64,000 bases of DNA, taken from Pseudofabraea citricarpa (Eukaryota > Ascomycota > Leotiomycetes > Helotiales > Dermateaceae). Shown here piece after piece: positions 22,067-33,968 of this stretch; the first letter of the stretch is position 1; each line of letters begins with the position of its first letter. Position numbers and translations under genes: made by a program. Under the pieces are notes generated by a model, which saw only the letters and a list, made by a program, of their open reading frames with translations, did not search any database and was not told the origin of the DNA. The stretch is from positions 1,302,001 through 1,366,000 of the forward strand of contig JAPWGK010000003.1 of the NCBI GenBank assembly GCA_029641185.1, written 5' to 3'.

Positions 22067-23716
22067 GATTCAAAGCAAGTTGAAATTTCTTGAAACGAGC
22101 AAATATTCAATTGTAAAAATGATGAATGTAGAAAGTTGCTCTACCTGAACTCTTCAAGGAGGGGTGAAGTGGGGTGACCATGTTGTGTTCCTAGGATTAT
22201 GCAAAGCGTCCCTTTAGGAAGAACGCATTTTCTAATGCGGCCATGCTCCACAGTGATACTTTACAAGGTCTGCGTTTCGAGGCGGACATTTACCTTTGAT
22301 AAGGTAGCAATCCGGCGATTCCCAAAAATTATTCCTCCATACGTCTCGCAATCCGGCTATGAAATGTACTAGGGATGCGACAGAGTAAGATCTTAGCCAG
22401 CCAGGCTTGCTAATCACTCAATTCTCTCGATAAGCAAAGCATCGAGAACTTTTAAAGTTCCCAGCCTTAACTTTTACCACCCACACGGAAACCAACTCCA
22501 ATAGGTGGGTTAAGCTAAGTAACACCTTCAGCGCTCCCATATACCAGACTCTTATGTTGCTCTCTCTCGGAGACTCCTCAGCGACCCACATGCCGCTGCC
22601 GCCAAGCTGATCATCAACCTCTCGAGCCTCTCTCCGGCTGCGCCGCGGCCCGTGTGTATGGGGTGGGAATGAACCACCAGAACAGGTTCGCTTAACTTAA
22701 CGTACAAATGAGCAAAAATCCCAGTATGCTCACTTTTCATAATGAAAAGAACCAAATCATGCAAAACTTTAGGAATATTTCTTTAATACTAAAATGACTA
22801 GAAAATTGTTCTTCGTTTTTAACTTTAACAGCTCTTAGACTAGGTATTAATTCATCTCTTCATGCGGCACAGCAAAGTTGAGGCTTTTTTTCTGCGCACG
22901 CGTCTCCTCCAACATTGTATCCACATTCAAGCTTAGCGCCGGATGGTTGACTACCAGTTCCTACTGGCTGCACAAATCCATTACGGGGACTGCGATGGAA
23001 GACGATCTTGTAAGTAAGAGCGCATCATCTGTTTAGAATTAATACTGTAGTACGATGGAGAATCGCGATTTATGATTCAGCGATTCAGAACTCTAAATGA
23101 GAGCCGAGAAAGTTGCAAATAATCAGTGAAGCTGCTTCAGGCAGGTATGATTTCAAGCTTACAAAATATGCAGTCATGTTGATTCCAACATGCATTGCAG
23201 GCCTGCAGCACGTCAAACCAGAATCCCACCCTGCAATCCCGACAATCAAAGGTGTATATCTGGCACTCCAGTCTTCCTACTCCCCGGAGAAACCTATCGA
23301 GCCTATGGCTGTTCAAACGGTGTTAACTCTCCACCCTGTTCTGCATGAACACTTGTGGAACAACAATTACAACAACACGTTTTCAAAGAATGTATGGATT
23401 CTCGGAATCATCCCTCGGTTTATCTATTAGTCCTGTTGACCGAAGGCAATGATCTTCGACTACTGTGCCTTATTGTTCCCGGTGCCTGTGATTTCAGAGT
23501 CGTAACCACCAGGAGCGTACTTCGCTCAAACCCCCTAAATTTGATTTGAACCATGAGCCCAACAGAGCTTCTCGCAGTAGTCCCCTTTCCCTGGGTTACG
23601 GCACACTATCCCCGAAAAGAAACATCATCCTTGATGGTCTGAGATATTAGAAATGTTTTTCTTCAATTGACAATGGTCGGAAGGTCGTAAAGAGTCTCGA
23701 CAACATTTCAAGCACG
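22067..23716. other. Divergent intergenic region
   Basis: About 1.65 kb between the GMC gene (minus) and the rhodopsin-domain gene (plus). Open frames such as 23113-23430 show no domain and no splice context. A GC-rich stretch near 22590-22660 stands out but encodes nothing recognisable. Confidence 0.5.
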
Positions 23717-25000
23717 ATGCTGAAGACATACAATGTTGGGGCAATTCGCATTGTGCGAATCGAACTCATCGTCAACACTATTCTTGTAGCATTTGCTACT
23801 GCAGCTGTGATATTAAGACTTGCGGCAAGGAGAACAAGACAAGTCAAGTTATGGTATGATGACTATACGATTCTACTATGCATGGTAATTAAGGCTTGGG
23901 CGAAAAGTGTTCTATGACGCTAATCACAAGAACAGTTCCTCACTTACTTCCTGTTCGGGATTCAAATCGCTGGTAAGAGATTGTACTACATGTTGAAGAT
24001 ACACATTAACGAAAGAAGATGCCCGCTTTGGAATGCGTGTTCACATCGCTGACGTCCCACTCGAAAACATTGCTGTCTTGCTGAAGGTCAACATCATTTG
24101 TTCGCAATATAGAGCCTCACTGATCAAATTGCGTAGATGCTCGTCGCCTATCAATTACTTTATGGAACAGTACAAGCTTTAGCAAAGATCTCATATTTGT
24201 TTTTCTACCTCCGAATATTCATCAATCGCGGCTTTATTATTGGTGTCAGGATAGTAATGATGGTAGTCCTTGCTTGGTGGACAGCGAACGTGCTACAGGT
24301 TTTTCTGATCTGCCGTCCCTTCAATTTCAACTGGAACATTACCATCACTGGAACCTGCGGTAATAGACCTGCTGCCTTTACTGCCATTGGAGCGATTAAT
24401 CTTATCACTGATGTGGCGATTTTGTTGCTGCCAATCCCGACCGTTTGGAAATTGCAGATGCCAACTTCCTCAAAAATCGGTATTTGTGGTGTGTTCGCGA
24501 TTGGTCTTTTGTAAGTCAATAGATATTAATCTTGCATGTACTGTCGTAAACTAACATGCCTCTTCCCTTGCAGGATTTGCATCATAAGCATCATCCGTAT
24601 GCAAACACTTTCAACTCTTAACTTCACGGACATTACATTCGACATGATCAATCCAGTGTTCTGGACCGTTACAGAACCATCATTAGCAATAATAAATGCA
24701 TGTTTGCCGATTATGCGACATCTTGTAAAGAACATTTTTGGAAAGGGAGCATGGTTCGGAAGTAAAGCTCGGGATACAACAAGGGGAGGGTCAAAAGCAT
24801 TCGAGCGCATGCAGGAAGGGGAATATCCCTTGACCGATCTACATGATCATGATCATGGTGTTACAAGTAGCTCGGTGGCTGCAAAAAAGAGCTACCAGGT
24901 ATCGGAAAATGCCTCGGACGAGTATATCACCGAGGAGAGGAAGGTCCGTGGAGCGAAGAACGGCATCAACGTCACAACAGCGTGGAAGGTATCGACCTAA
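23717..25000 (+). CDS. Fungal rhodopsin-domain (PTH11/SAT4-like) seven-helix membrane protein
   Basis: Predicted plasma-membrane protein of about 358 aa with the fungal 'rhodopsin' domain that occurs alone or with CFEM in PTH11-like proteins. Exons: 23717-23884, 23936-23972, 24016-24086 (or from 24019), 24137-24510 and 24574-25000; all phases fit. Helices are visible from LIVNTILVAFATAAVILRLA onward. The loop motif WYDDYTILLCMF, the extracellular VPLENIAVLLK segment, KISYLFFYLRIF and the CNRPAAF-INLITDVAILLLPIPTVWKL region are family hallmarks. After the last helix an FWTVTEPSLAIINACLP motif ends the domain, and a polar cytosolic tail of about 90 residues contains a His/Asp-rich DLHDHDHG. Roles in surface sensing are known for some PTH11 relatives; this member is uncharacterised. 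Confidence 0.85.
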
Positions 25001-25723
25001 AAAGTATTTTAAAGTCCAAGGTTCCTGTTTTAAGCCATTGGTCATTTAGCCGATTAATTAAAGCACTCTTCTTTAAGCTACTGAAGATATTGAATCACTA
25101 AAATAGGGGCTACAGTTCATTTATTTGCGAACCACCAAGAACTCAACAAAGCTGGGCCTGGAGGTTTGTTCCTGAGTTGATACTACCGAACTAAAAGATT
25201 TTCATTTTTATTTCCTTGTGCTCGCATAATATCCTTTTCGAGATCGTTGTTAACCTTATTCCTACATATTGCGGAGGTAAAAAATGGATGATACCCAAGC
25301 ATTAGCATTCAGGCTATTGTTCTCTTATATTAACATATCCCTCCGAGAAGGTATCGACAATTGCATTTCCACAAACTTCAACTGCGATTTTTGAATACAG
25401 CCTGTTCAAATCATCGGCAAATACCTGTGATACTACCTTGTCAGGTGATTCCCATAGACAAAGAGCCCTATCAAGCGCTTCTTCGTTACCCCAGATACCA
25501 CCTATAGGTAGCATTGCAGAAGTTTCAAACTTTCCAAGGTGGTATTTCATATAACTGCCGTTGAAGTGTATGCCGGCACTTAAATATCCTCCCTCTCTGA
25601 ATTAGACAGGAACGTGGTCAGGTATATTATGTTGGATGCGTTTGGCTTCCAAATTCCGGTTTACTCCTTTGTCCCTCTATACCTAGATTCTCCGACTTCA
25701 GACCTAGATCGCAACCTTCGAAA
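25001..25723. other. Intergenic region with one doubtful short open frame
   Basis: About 720 bp between two plus-strand genes. A minus-strand frame at 25314-25550 (78 codons, containing IGGIWGNEEALDRALCLWES) reads like protein but matches nothing I know and has no companion exons. The final 150 bases are the promoter of the SnoaL-like gene. Confidence 0.4.
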
Positions 25724-26496
25724 ATGCACTTCAGTCTCCTTATCACAAGGTTGCTCGTGCCCCTCGCCGTACTTGCTGCCCCATATCCTTTCAAGAACAC
25801 AACAAGTATCGGTGATAGAGCTCCATTCCCTCTCAAGAATGAATCGATCGCCATTGAGAGACCTGCTGCTACCCCCAACAACGCGACTATTATCAACGAG
25901 AGACTTGCTGCTTCACTAAAGAATGTAACAATCATTCGTAAGAGATATGCCCCTCCGTTTCTCTTCAAGAATGCAACCGCGATCAGCGAGAGACAAGCCC
26001 CGGTCAAGCCTAAGCCTTGTCAGCCAATTAGCCCTGCTCCAACCGAAGAAGAAACAAAGGCACGGTTTGATAAATTCGCCGATGCATTTCTCGTGAAGAA
26101 GAATATCACAGCGGCATTTGAATATATCAATCAGGGTTATATTGTATGTGGCTTCGCAATTTTTCCAAATTCTGCCCTTACACCAAAGTCTTTGAAGGAA
26201 GCAGAAGAGCTAACACTACATTGATTCAGAACCATAACCCAGCAGCTCAAAACGGGTTTGACTCTGCCTGGAATATCCTCAGTCCAATATGGGGTAACCA
26301 GCAGATCACAGTCTTGCGCACCAAGTTTCAAACGACCCAAGGCTGGTTAAATTATCGTAGCGGATTTGGCGAGGTCGTTGATCGATACAGATGGGAAGCA
26401 GGCTGTATTGCTGAACATGTAGGCTTTCCCAATGGGTTTAAAGTGGGTTACTGATTGTCTTGATAGTGGGACCAAGGCGAGCAATTCCCAGCATGA
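25724..26496 (+). CDS. Secreted SnoaL-like (NTF2-fold) protein with repeated N-terminal segment
   Basis: Predicted 212-aa secreted protein. Exons: 25724-26143, 26230-26418 and 26467-26496; splice junctions restore GYI-NHNPAAQNGF and CIAEH-WDQGEQFPA, both typical of SnoaL-like polyketide-cyclase-fold proteins. A signal peptide spans about 18 residues (ending VLAAPYP). Residues about 20-95 form five imperfect repeats of roughly 13-16 residues built as KN-x-[TS]-x-I-x-x-R, most with an N-glycosylation sequon. The NTF2-like domain runs from about residue 108 (ARFDKFADAFLVKKN) to the end, with the conserved RSGFGEVVDRYRWEAGCIAEHWD strand. Members of this fold can be catalytic or merely ligand binding; the role here is unknown. 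The last coding exon is only ten codons. Confidence 0.8.
25788..26001 (+). repeat. Five imperfect coding repeats in the SnoaL-like precursor
   Basis: Units read FKNTTSIGDRAP, LKNESIAIERPA, NNATIINERLAA, LKNVTIIRKRYAP and FKNATAISERQAP, with spacing of about 40-48 bp. Conserved positions are Asn of the sequon, Ile, and Arg followed by a small or aromatic residue. One unit carries a dibasic KR. Confidence 0.7.
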
Positions 26497-27553
26497 GAAA
26501 AAGTGTTGCGCGATCGGATCTAGTGCTTGCTTGTTCGGCAGCTTTTTGTTCTCGAGATATCTAAGGGACGTTCTATCCTTAAATTTATCCTTTATTTCTT
26601 TCATTACTTCTTCTGTCACTGTCCAGGGAGAAAATTATCAAGGGATAGGAGGTTTTTTGGGTACATATTGTTCTCCAGTTCATGATTTCCCGCTAAACTG
26701 GGGCTCATTGTTACAGATCGACAATTTCTTATGGGAATTTCAAGCAGTGTGAAAATACTTGACTGAAGTCTGGGTAGTCCCGAAAAGATGTAATGCGTGG
26801 TCAAATGTAGCTGAAGCGTGAGAGGTGTTGAGGTTTTAACGGCAAAATGGAAGTTAAGCGAGCTGAATATTCTTTCTGTCTCTACCTGAATATAGCAACT
26901 TAAGTACTTTTACTTTCGAATCCAAATTGATAATTTCTGGGTGAGTTATACGTAAAGGGATGTCTCAAAACTATCAACCATCTTATCTTGCACCCTTCTT
27001 TTACTCTCTAGCTCCGACTAAATTTTCTTATTCCCCCCCCCCCCCCAAAGAACAACAATACGCGGTTGTCTCGAGGCCTAGAAAGCGCAACGTGGATTCT
27101 TTCCTTTTTTCGAGCAAATTGTGCATTGAAAAATTGTTCGAGCTGGTGCCCATTATCCATAAACTGTGACCACCTCCACACCGATCGACGCTGCTTAAAT
27201 TAAGGGCGCCAAGGCTCGTACTCGCAATAAATAGATGCAAACAATTAATATTGCTTTTGGAGAGCAGTCTTTCAGTAGACATCATAATATGGTTAGGATA
27301 AGCATAGAATGAAAAGTTTTACTCAGTGGTTTCTGGAGCTGAATCTTTTTTGAGATTGAGAATGTCAACGATGATCCCTCTGAAGGAAAACATCCAGATC
27401 ATGCCATGCCTGCTGCCGCTGTATTTGAGAGAGATGCTAAAACGTCTATCTATTCACTATCAAGCCAGTATACGATCCTCTATAATACCCATAAAGATCA
27501 ATCTAGCTATATTACACACAAACCCGCCCGCACGAGAGGAATCCAAAGCTCGG
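26497..27553. other. Convergent intergenic region with a poly-C tract
   Basis: About 1.06 kb between the SnoaL-like and MFS genes, which point at each other. A run of 14 C lies at 27033-27046. No gene was supported; the overlapping short frames on both strands have no domain. Confidence 0.5.
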
Positions 27554-29281
27554 CTAATCCACCGGAGCAAATTTGGACATCTTCCTCAGCGTGAGACCGT
27601 ACTTCATAAAGACAAAGGGCACCGGGATAGCGAGAGTGGCAACAGCACCGAGGATCGACACAGCCGGCCCAACGCCCAAACCGTGAAACATCGGCTCGGC
27701 AAAGAGGGGAAACCCGGCGGCGAGAACGCTCCTCAGAAACGTGTTTGCCGAAACGGCACTCGCGGCGTAGAGGCCGTAGGTGTCGACGAGGAAATTGATG
27801 CACTGCTGGAAGATGGTGTTGAACCCCGCGCCGATGAAGACTGCTGCGAGGACGGGCGAGATCCCTTGAGAGGTAAAATCAGTACTGGAAATTTGACAGG
27901 AAGGAATAGATGCCGCTCTTACAGTGGATCTTAGGATTCGCTGTCCATCCGAACCAGAAGAGACCGATGGCGAATAATATTCCTCCTAAGGCCTGAGAAA
28001 TATGTGTCAGATTGACTTCCTTTCGGGTAGAGAGAGACATATATATACCATCGGAGCTAGACGAGCTTCTGGCACAGGCTTTCCTTGTGCTGCATCTGCA
28101 ATTCTTGCGTATCGACGCTGATTGCCAAGATTGATAACTACAGCGCAAAGGACTCCCACAAAAAGTCCCAGAAAAGGAAGCGAGGCGGGAATGGGAGCCC
28201 ATCCGCGATGCTCCTCAAATACGATAGGAAAGACCTCGAGAGTGAGATATAGCAGGGCATATACGAATGAGGCATAAAAAGCTGATGTCCATTAATAAGA
28301 ATTCTGATTGTTTCTTGTTGACATACCAATACAAGTCACCATCGGCTCGGTTATTAGCATTCTCAACGGCCGGGAAAGGTGTTTCGTAACGATCGTTTTC
28401 GGATCCAATTTCATCTTCTCGTGCGGATGAAACAAGGCTTGATTCCCCGTCTCTTTCCTCAATCTTTGAGCCTTTCTCTTCAGAAGGACCGGCGCATACA
28501 TTTCCGGAAGCGTGAAGACACAGACGGCAAACACGGCAAAAACCCAAATGGCCTGAATATATTCTGTCCAGCGCCATCCAAGTTTCGGGTTGACCGTTAG
28601 AGATGCACCGATGATTGGCCCCAGAGTCGGTCCACCCACGACCGCTACTGCATAGAACGTCACTGCGGTTCCCCGAGCTTTGGGCTCCCAGATATCGCCC
28701 AGTGCCGCCGAGACGTTACTTACAGGCGCGGAACCAAAGAGGCCACTAAAGAAGCGAGTGACGAAGATTGAGGCGGCTGTCTTGCTAGTAGCTGTTCCGA
28801 TGGAGAAAAGTCCAAGACAGAACATAGCAGGGAGCATGGAGTATCCCCTCCCCCAGATTTCCGACACCGGTGCCCAGCAGAGGGGACCAAAAGCAAACCC
28901 AAGACTGCGATTTCTCAACTTAGATTCCTCTCGTCTAAAACGAATTTGGACTTACATGTAGAGAGAAATTACCAAAACCACCACTTCCGAGCTGACATGC
29001 ACATATTCGGCAATGGCATTCTCGGCCGGCGCAATGATACTCGATCCCAAACTCGCAGCAAGCGCCAGCATGCCCAGCTGAAAAGTAATCCAGCTCTTGT
29101 ACGCCGTAGACCAGTTCCGGGGGTTTTCAGGATCATTCTCTTCCCAATCCACCTGGTTCGGATCTTTCCCGTCGTTATCTGGAGCGGATTTTTCGTTTGG
29201 GGCCGGTGGCGGCGATTCTTCGTCACCGCCATCACCATCGGGTATTCGCGTGTCGCTAGAAGTGGGAGTCGGTGATAACAT
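27554..29281 (-). CDS. MFS drug/polyamine-type proton antiporter (DHA1, Tpo1-like)
   Basis: 505-aa major facilitator with five exons: 28956-29281, 28327-28904, 28049-28281, 27923-27992 and 27554-27864. All phases agree and the introns are 43-58 nt. A cytosolic acidic N-terminus (about 60 residues, ending in WEENDPENPRNWSTAYK, the hallmark of the Tpo1/CaMDR branch) precedes twelve predicted helices. The motif after helix 2 reads GPLCWAPVSEIWGRG, the DHA1 form of motif A. SAPVSNVSAALGDIWEP and GGPTLGPIIGASL match motifs of helices 4 and 5. The central loop KRKAQRLRKETGN is basic. The C-terminus is LTLRKMSKFAPVD. Such proteins export drugs, polyamines or metabolites at the plasma membrane. It lies on the same strand as the transaldolase upstream (577-bp gap). 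Confidence 0.93.
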
Positions 29282-29858
29282 AGCAGAACATGGATATGGG
29301 ACAGATCTGAGATATGCTTGGAGATTCTTGGAGATCCATCGAGGACTGATCTAAGATGACTCTTGGGGCAACTCCAGACCTGCTACAAGGAGCATAGCGT
29401 GTTGACGCAATGGAGATGGATAAGTCGGCATGTATACACGTGACCTTCAGAATCCACCTCGCTTAGCTCGGGTTTATTCCCGCCAATCAATATATGCATA
29501 AATTGGTACAAGTGCTATGGAAGTAATTTGTATATCAAGGCGGTTAAGTGCTTCAGTAGACCCTTGATAGAGCTACCAGTTACTATCAAATTTTAGAAGA
29601 CTCTTAACACGAAAAAGCGTCTGGTTATTCTGAAGTACTTGATTATCCAAAAGATAACAATGAGGAAATACTTGAAAGCTAAGTGTCAAATGGAAACCAA
29701 AACTTGTTGAAAGCAGTAGAGAATTGAAAGGCACTCGGTAACCGAGAATTATCCAAACACTCAAAAGCATTTATAAATTCAAAACAACACAAGTAAGTCA
29801 GCAGACCAGAAATTCTACAACAAGGAACTCTCTATCCAAACCCCATCTCATCCACAGT
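29282..29858. other. Spacer between MFS and transaldolase genes
   Basis: About 580 bp, AT-rich, holding the MFS promoter and the transaldolase 3' end. No other element was seen. Confidence 0.5.
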
Positions 29859-31204
29859 CTACTTAACCAAGTCCTCAAACTTAGTCTGCATATCACAGAA
29901 GATATTGATAGCCTATAGAATAAACCGTTTATCAGCACCTCATTGAAGAAAACACTCAAGCACTCAGGCAAGTCACAAATAACAGAGACAAAGAGACATA
30001 CCTGGCTCAACTTCCTCTCGCCCTCGCCATTGTCACGTCTCGTAAAGGCAAGTCTAAACGCAGGCTCGTCGTCTGCAAACTTGACCAGGGGGTGAGGGAC
30101 AAACGTCGCAGCCGTGTTATCGAACAGCGACGGGGTAGTATTAGAAGACGCCGGGGCAGCCGCGAGTTGGCGCAGGAGCGGAGGCGAGATGGTGATGTGG
30201 TTAACACCAGCGAGGGCCATGATCTCAGCGGTCGACGTCAGACTCGCGGGCAGGACCTGGGTTTTCTGGCCGTGCTTCTCGTAGTAGCGTTGTGTCTCGA
30301 AGCAGAGGATTTGTGCTTTGTGTTCATCGACGAACCTGGCGTGTGTGTTAGTCATGGAGATGCAGGGTTGGTTTAGACGGAGGAGGGGAGGTTACCCCGG
30401 ATCGAAATGCACTCGTAGCTCGTTGACGTAGGGTGCGATGTATTGACATCCTACCTCACCAGCTAAGGCGGCTTGTTCGATGGTGAAAAGCGTCGTGGCA
30501 AGAGTTGAGATTCCTGACGCTTGGAGGATACCACATGCCTTCAAACCTTCCCACGTACTTGGGATCTTGATACAGACTCGGCTCGTATCGAATTCCGAGT
30601 CTAGGTTTTTGAACAGTGCAACGATTCCTGCATAGCCATGAGCTTAAATTTGCAATTCTTTAGAATTTTCAAACATACTCCTGGCGTCCTTGACAGTCTT
30701 CTCGGTATCATAAGAATGATAAGGATTGGTCTGCACGTGCACAAATCCCGTAACGACCTTTGAAATCTCATATTGCAATTTCACCATCTACGAACATCCT
30801 CTCAGTACAAAACCCTTCGTGTAAAACTCAATTGATCACTTACCGCTACATCGACAGCGAGTTCAGCCGGCGTGACGCCCGGGTGATCAGCTGCGAGACT
30901 TTTCGCTAACGCAACTGACTTTTGGAGCAGAGCTTCATGCTCCGGTTTCAAGACCTCGTTATAGGCAATAGCCTACGTGATAGTATTGTTATTCACAGCG
31001 AAATTTGCTAAAGTTGGTTGCATATAAATACCTGGTTCGAGGTGCAGTCAACAAAGGAGCCAAGGGTCTTTGCAACTTCAAAATCTATCAGCAAGCATCA
31101 TATAAAATTCAAATATTGATCACCATACCTTCTAATTCCATCGTATCACAATCCACAATAGTTCGAGACTGCAGTAACTGCAGGAGAGTCTGTGAAGGAG
31201 CCAT
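29859..31204 (-). CDS. Transaldolase-family protein (divergent)
   Basis: 328-aa transaldolase-fold protein with seven exons: 31129-31204, 31032-31084, 30844-30972, 30679-30787, 30396-30627, 30002-30335 and 29859-29912, with all phases consistent. Transaldolases move a dihydroxyacetone unit between sugar phosphates through a Lys Schiff base; the corresponding segment here is VCIKIPSTWEGLKACGIL. Early motifs KTLGSFVDCTSNQ and AIAYNEVLK fit the D-x-TSNP/AIA pattern of the first strands. Substitutions at normally strict spots (TSNQ for TSNP, and ISTLATTLFTIEQA for a CNLTLLFS strand) mark it as a divergent branch rather than the housekeeping enzyme. It is cytosolic, with no signal. It neighbours an exporter on the same strand, a layout seen for pathway-specific transaldolases, but no other pathway gene is present. 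Confidence 0.87.
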
Positions 31205-31910
31205 GATTCTGGTTACGACAAGGTACGACCTGTGGTTTTAAAAACAAAACTATGTATGTGCAAAGGTGATTCTACCGCAAGGGAAAATACGTGTAGCAAA
31301 GAAAAAGAGAAGCAGATGGGCACTGTGAGAGAAGTACCAAAAGAAAAGAGATAGTGGGAAGTGTAACGATATTAAGGAAAACGCGGGAGCTGCCAGTCGG
31401 AAGTGTGGGTTGCCCCATAGTATGATTGGGCTATTGCATCGTCTCCACGAAACTCTATGTTCAAAGATGGAGACCCTCCAACCAGCTTCCAAATACAAGA
31501 GGGGAACGTATTAGAAATGACGACGTTGTGGAGGAAAGTATGCCGTGATATATCCGCTTGGCAATAAAAGGCTCGGTTGACTTGCCCTTCCTGAAAGAGC
31601 GGGAGCGGGGATTCCCCAGCACTTTGTGGTGCCACTATGTTTGTCATCAGGAGCATACTTAGTCTTTGAAATCCAGATTTCTAACATCAATCTCTTGGTG
31701 TATGAAGTCTAGACCTTAGAAAAGGGCTACGAATCTATTCCAGCTTCGATATGACTTCACACTTAAAAAGGAAAAAGTCAAATAAGTCATAATTCATAAA
31801 TACCATCTCTATAGAAAACCGAGCTCCCAATCTAATTTCATACAACTCCAGATTTGATATCAATAACAACTCCCTTCATTTAATAACAATATGAAGTTCA
31901 CATTCTCGAT
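31205..31910. other. Promoter of the transaldolase gene and 3' region of the next gene
   Basis: About 700 bp without supported coding content. Short minus-strand frames at 31250-31656 lack domains. Confidence 0.5.
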
Positions 31911-33968
31911 TTAACGTAGTTGGCTCTCGACCACAGTAACTTCAACCGTGTGCTTGACAGGACTGTATGGTTTTGGAGCCTGAAGAAACTCGATCTGTGG
32001 GCCAACGTAAGTCGGCTCCGTCCTCTGGACGGGAGCATATCTTTTGCGTCTGCAGCAGTAGCTAGTGAAATGATTAGTAAATACACACACGAACAAGATT
32101 ACAAGAAATGACAGAAGACTCACATGCCACCAGCAATGATAGAAATCAAGACAGCTGCGCCAATGCCAACGCTTACGCCAATGATGGTCTTGTTGCTCAC
32201 TCCTCCCGTCTTTCCACCAGTAATTTCATCTACGATGCTGCCACTTCCAGTAGGTGGTGGGCTTGTAGTGGAAGGTGGTGGGGTGTACAGCGTAGGACTT
32301 CCGGTGAGAGTACTTATCATCTTCTGGGCACTTTCGCCGAAAGCTTTAGTACTGACGACTGAATTCTGTGCAGTTGCTGGGAATGTTGCTTCAGATCCCG
32401 AAGGTACAGCAGTCGTCAAAGTGCTAATCACCGTGTACTTCGAAGTAGATTGCAACGAGATCGGGCAGTTCAATAACTGGGACTCACATGCTGTGGCCGT
32501 ATATGTAACTGTGGTGGTGGTAGTCTTTGTTGTCAGATTATCTCTGGCAGTTATTCTGGAAGCAGTGCTTGCCGCACTTTCTATTGCAGCTGCGCTCTTA
32601 GTCGCCGCGCAAACTTCTGCCATGGTGGTATACCAGATTGAAATCTGTGTGGTAGGTTCGGGGCCCCACTTGTGCCATCCAAGTGCCACTGTAGCACCAG
32701 CACCAGCACCTAATAGCATCGCATACTCTTCTACAACATGCAGTTCGCAGATGCTGTCAGCGGGGGCGACCGTTACATTGGTTTTGAATTGGGCGACGTC
32801 AGCCCAGACGCCCGCCTCCACACCTGCACTGAAGTCGAGTGACTTGAGAAAAGTATTCTCGAGCGCAGCGATGCTCAAATCGAAATCAGTCATCAATTCA
32901 ACACCAGTCTTTATACCGACGCGGAGGGAGGCAGTGAGCGCGACGCCAGCACTTTGAACTTGGACAGGGAGGAACTCAAATTTACCCCCGTTGCTAGAAT
33001 GGTGGTACGTTAGTACATGTCAACAACGAGAATTTGCTTCTGGAATAAACAATAAGAGGCTCGCTTACAAGTTAATATTAGAGACACTCTGGTTGAATAG
33101 GGCGATGCCAATGGCAACTCCATCATTGAGTTGAATGTGAAAGCCACTGCTGATATCAATCTCAGTTTCAACACTAAGAATCAGGTCAACAGCGAAGATG
33201 ACACCAAGCCAAATATCTTCATTGACAGAGAGGCCTATTGGGCTCGTTGAGGTGTAGAGATTGATAGTATAGGTGGCACCACCAGACAGGACAGTATCAA
33301 CTTCCATGTACAGCTCCATGCCGTCAAATTGAAACTCGAGTCGACACTCCGGGATCTCAGGAATATTGATATCAAAATCAACGTTGGTTGGCGGAACTGG
33401 CGGCAGGTCAAAATCAAGATCATCCATTCCAATTCCGTCGGAGGTTATGTTGTTGAAATATGCCTCAATATAGTCGGCGGCTGTCTCGGTAATTGTATCG
33501 ACATCATTCTTGATATCAGTGGAAACATTGAGAAATGCTTGGGTGAAATTGAAGTCCCCCTCGATCGTGAACTGTGCAGTAGCAATGCCTTTGATGTAAC
33601 AAGATGTACAGACGATTTCCATGCCAGCAGAGACAGTGGTTCTATCAACACTAACTTCTCCCTTGCTGAGGAGAGGTTAGACACAAACCATTTGTATGTC
33701 AAGAGCTTTTTCGAGCTTGAAACTTTACGTACTTGCTAAACAAAACTGTGTTGATCCAACTCGCATCCAGAATTGTACTGTTTTGGACCACCGTCTTTTC
33801 TACGCTTCCAGCAGAGAGCGCTCGACGAAGAGTACTCCAAGTATCGAAAGACGATATTCCTGGAGAATTGTGAACCTGAAGATTCTTATCCAGTGAAGCC
33901 AGGCCCGCAGCAACGAAACCGAAAGCTATAGCCCAACTAAGGACAAAAACAAAATAAGAAGCTAACAT
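31911..33968 (-). CDS. Large single-pass surface protein, uncharacterised
   Basis: 617-aa type I membrane protein with four exons: 33733-33968, 33069-33665, 32124-32993 and 31911-32061; junction phases all fit. A signal peptide (MLASYFVFVLSWAIAFGFVAAG) opens the protein. The ectodomain of about 500 residues has two beta-rich parts. The first includes CTSCYIKGIATAQFTIEGDF, an acidic stretch DLDFDLPPVPPTNVDFDINIPEIPEC and repeated amphipathic strands; the second resembles it in style (AGVALTASLRVGIKTGVEL). A Thr/Ser/Pro-rich stalk (TTKTTTTTVTYTATACE to PPPSTTSPPPTGSGS) follows, then one helix (IIGVSVGIGAAVLISIIAGG) and a tail CCRRKRYAPVQR. The stalk-helix-basic tail layout resembles Mid2/Wsc-type sensors, but no WSC domain is present. 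Related proteins are common in filamentous fungi as hypotheticals. Confidence 0.82.

Noticed and set aside
23113..23430. 105-codon plus-strand frame upstream of the rhodopsin-domain gene
   Set aside because: No domain, no signal or membrane pattern, and no consistent exon partners.
25314..25550. 78-codon minus-strand frame with protein-like composition
   Set aside because: Kept out as a gene because no family, start context or additional exon could be shown.
27326..27934. Plus-strand frame of 202 codons antisense to the MFS 3' exons
   Set aside because: Shadow of the MFS gene, whose spliced frame is fully supported on the other strand.
32124..32957. 277-codon plus-strand frame opposite the surface-protein gene
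   Set aside because: Antisense to a well-spliced exon with stalk and membrane helix; composition mirrors Thr/Ser codons of that exon.
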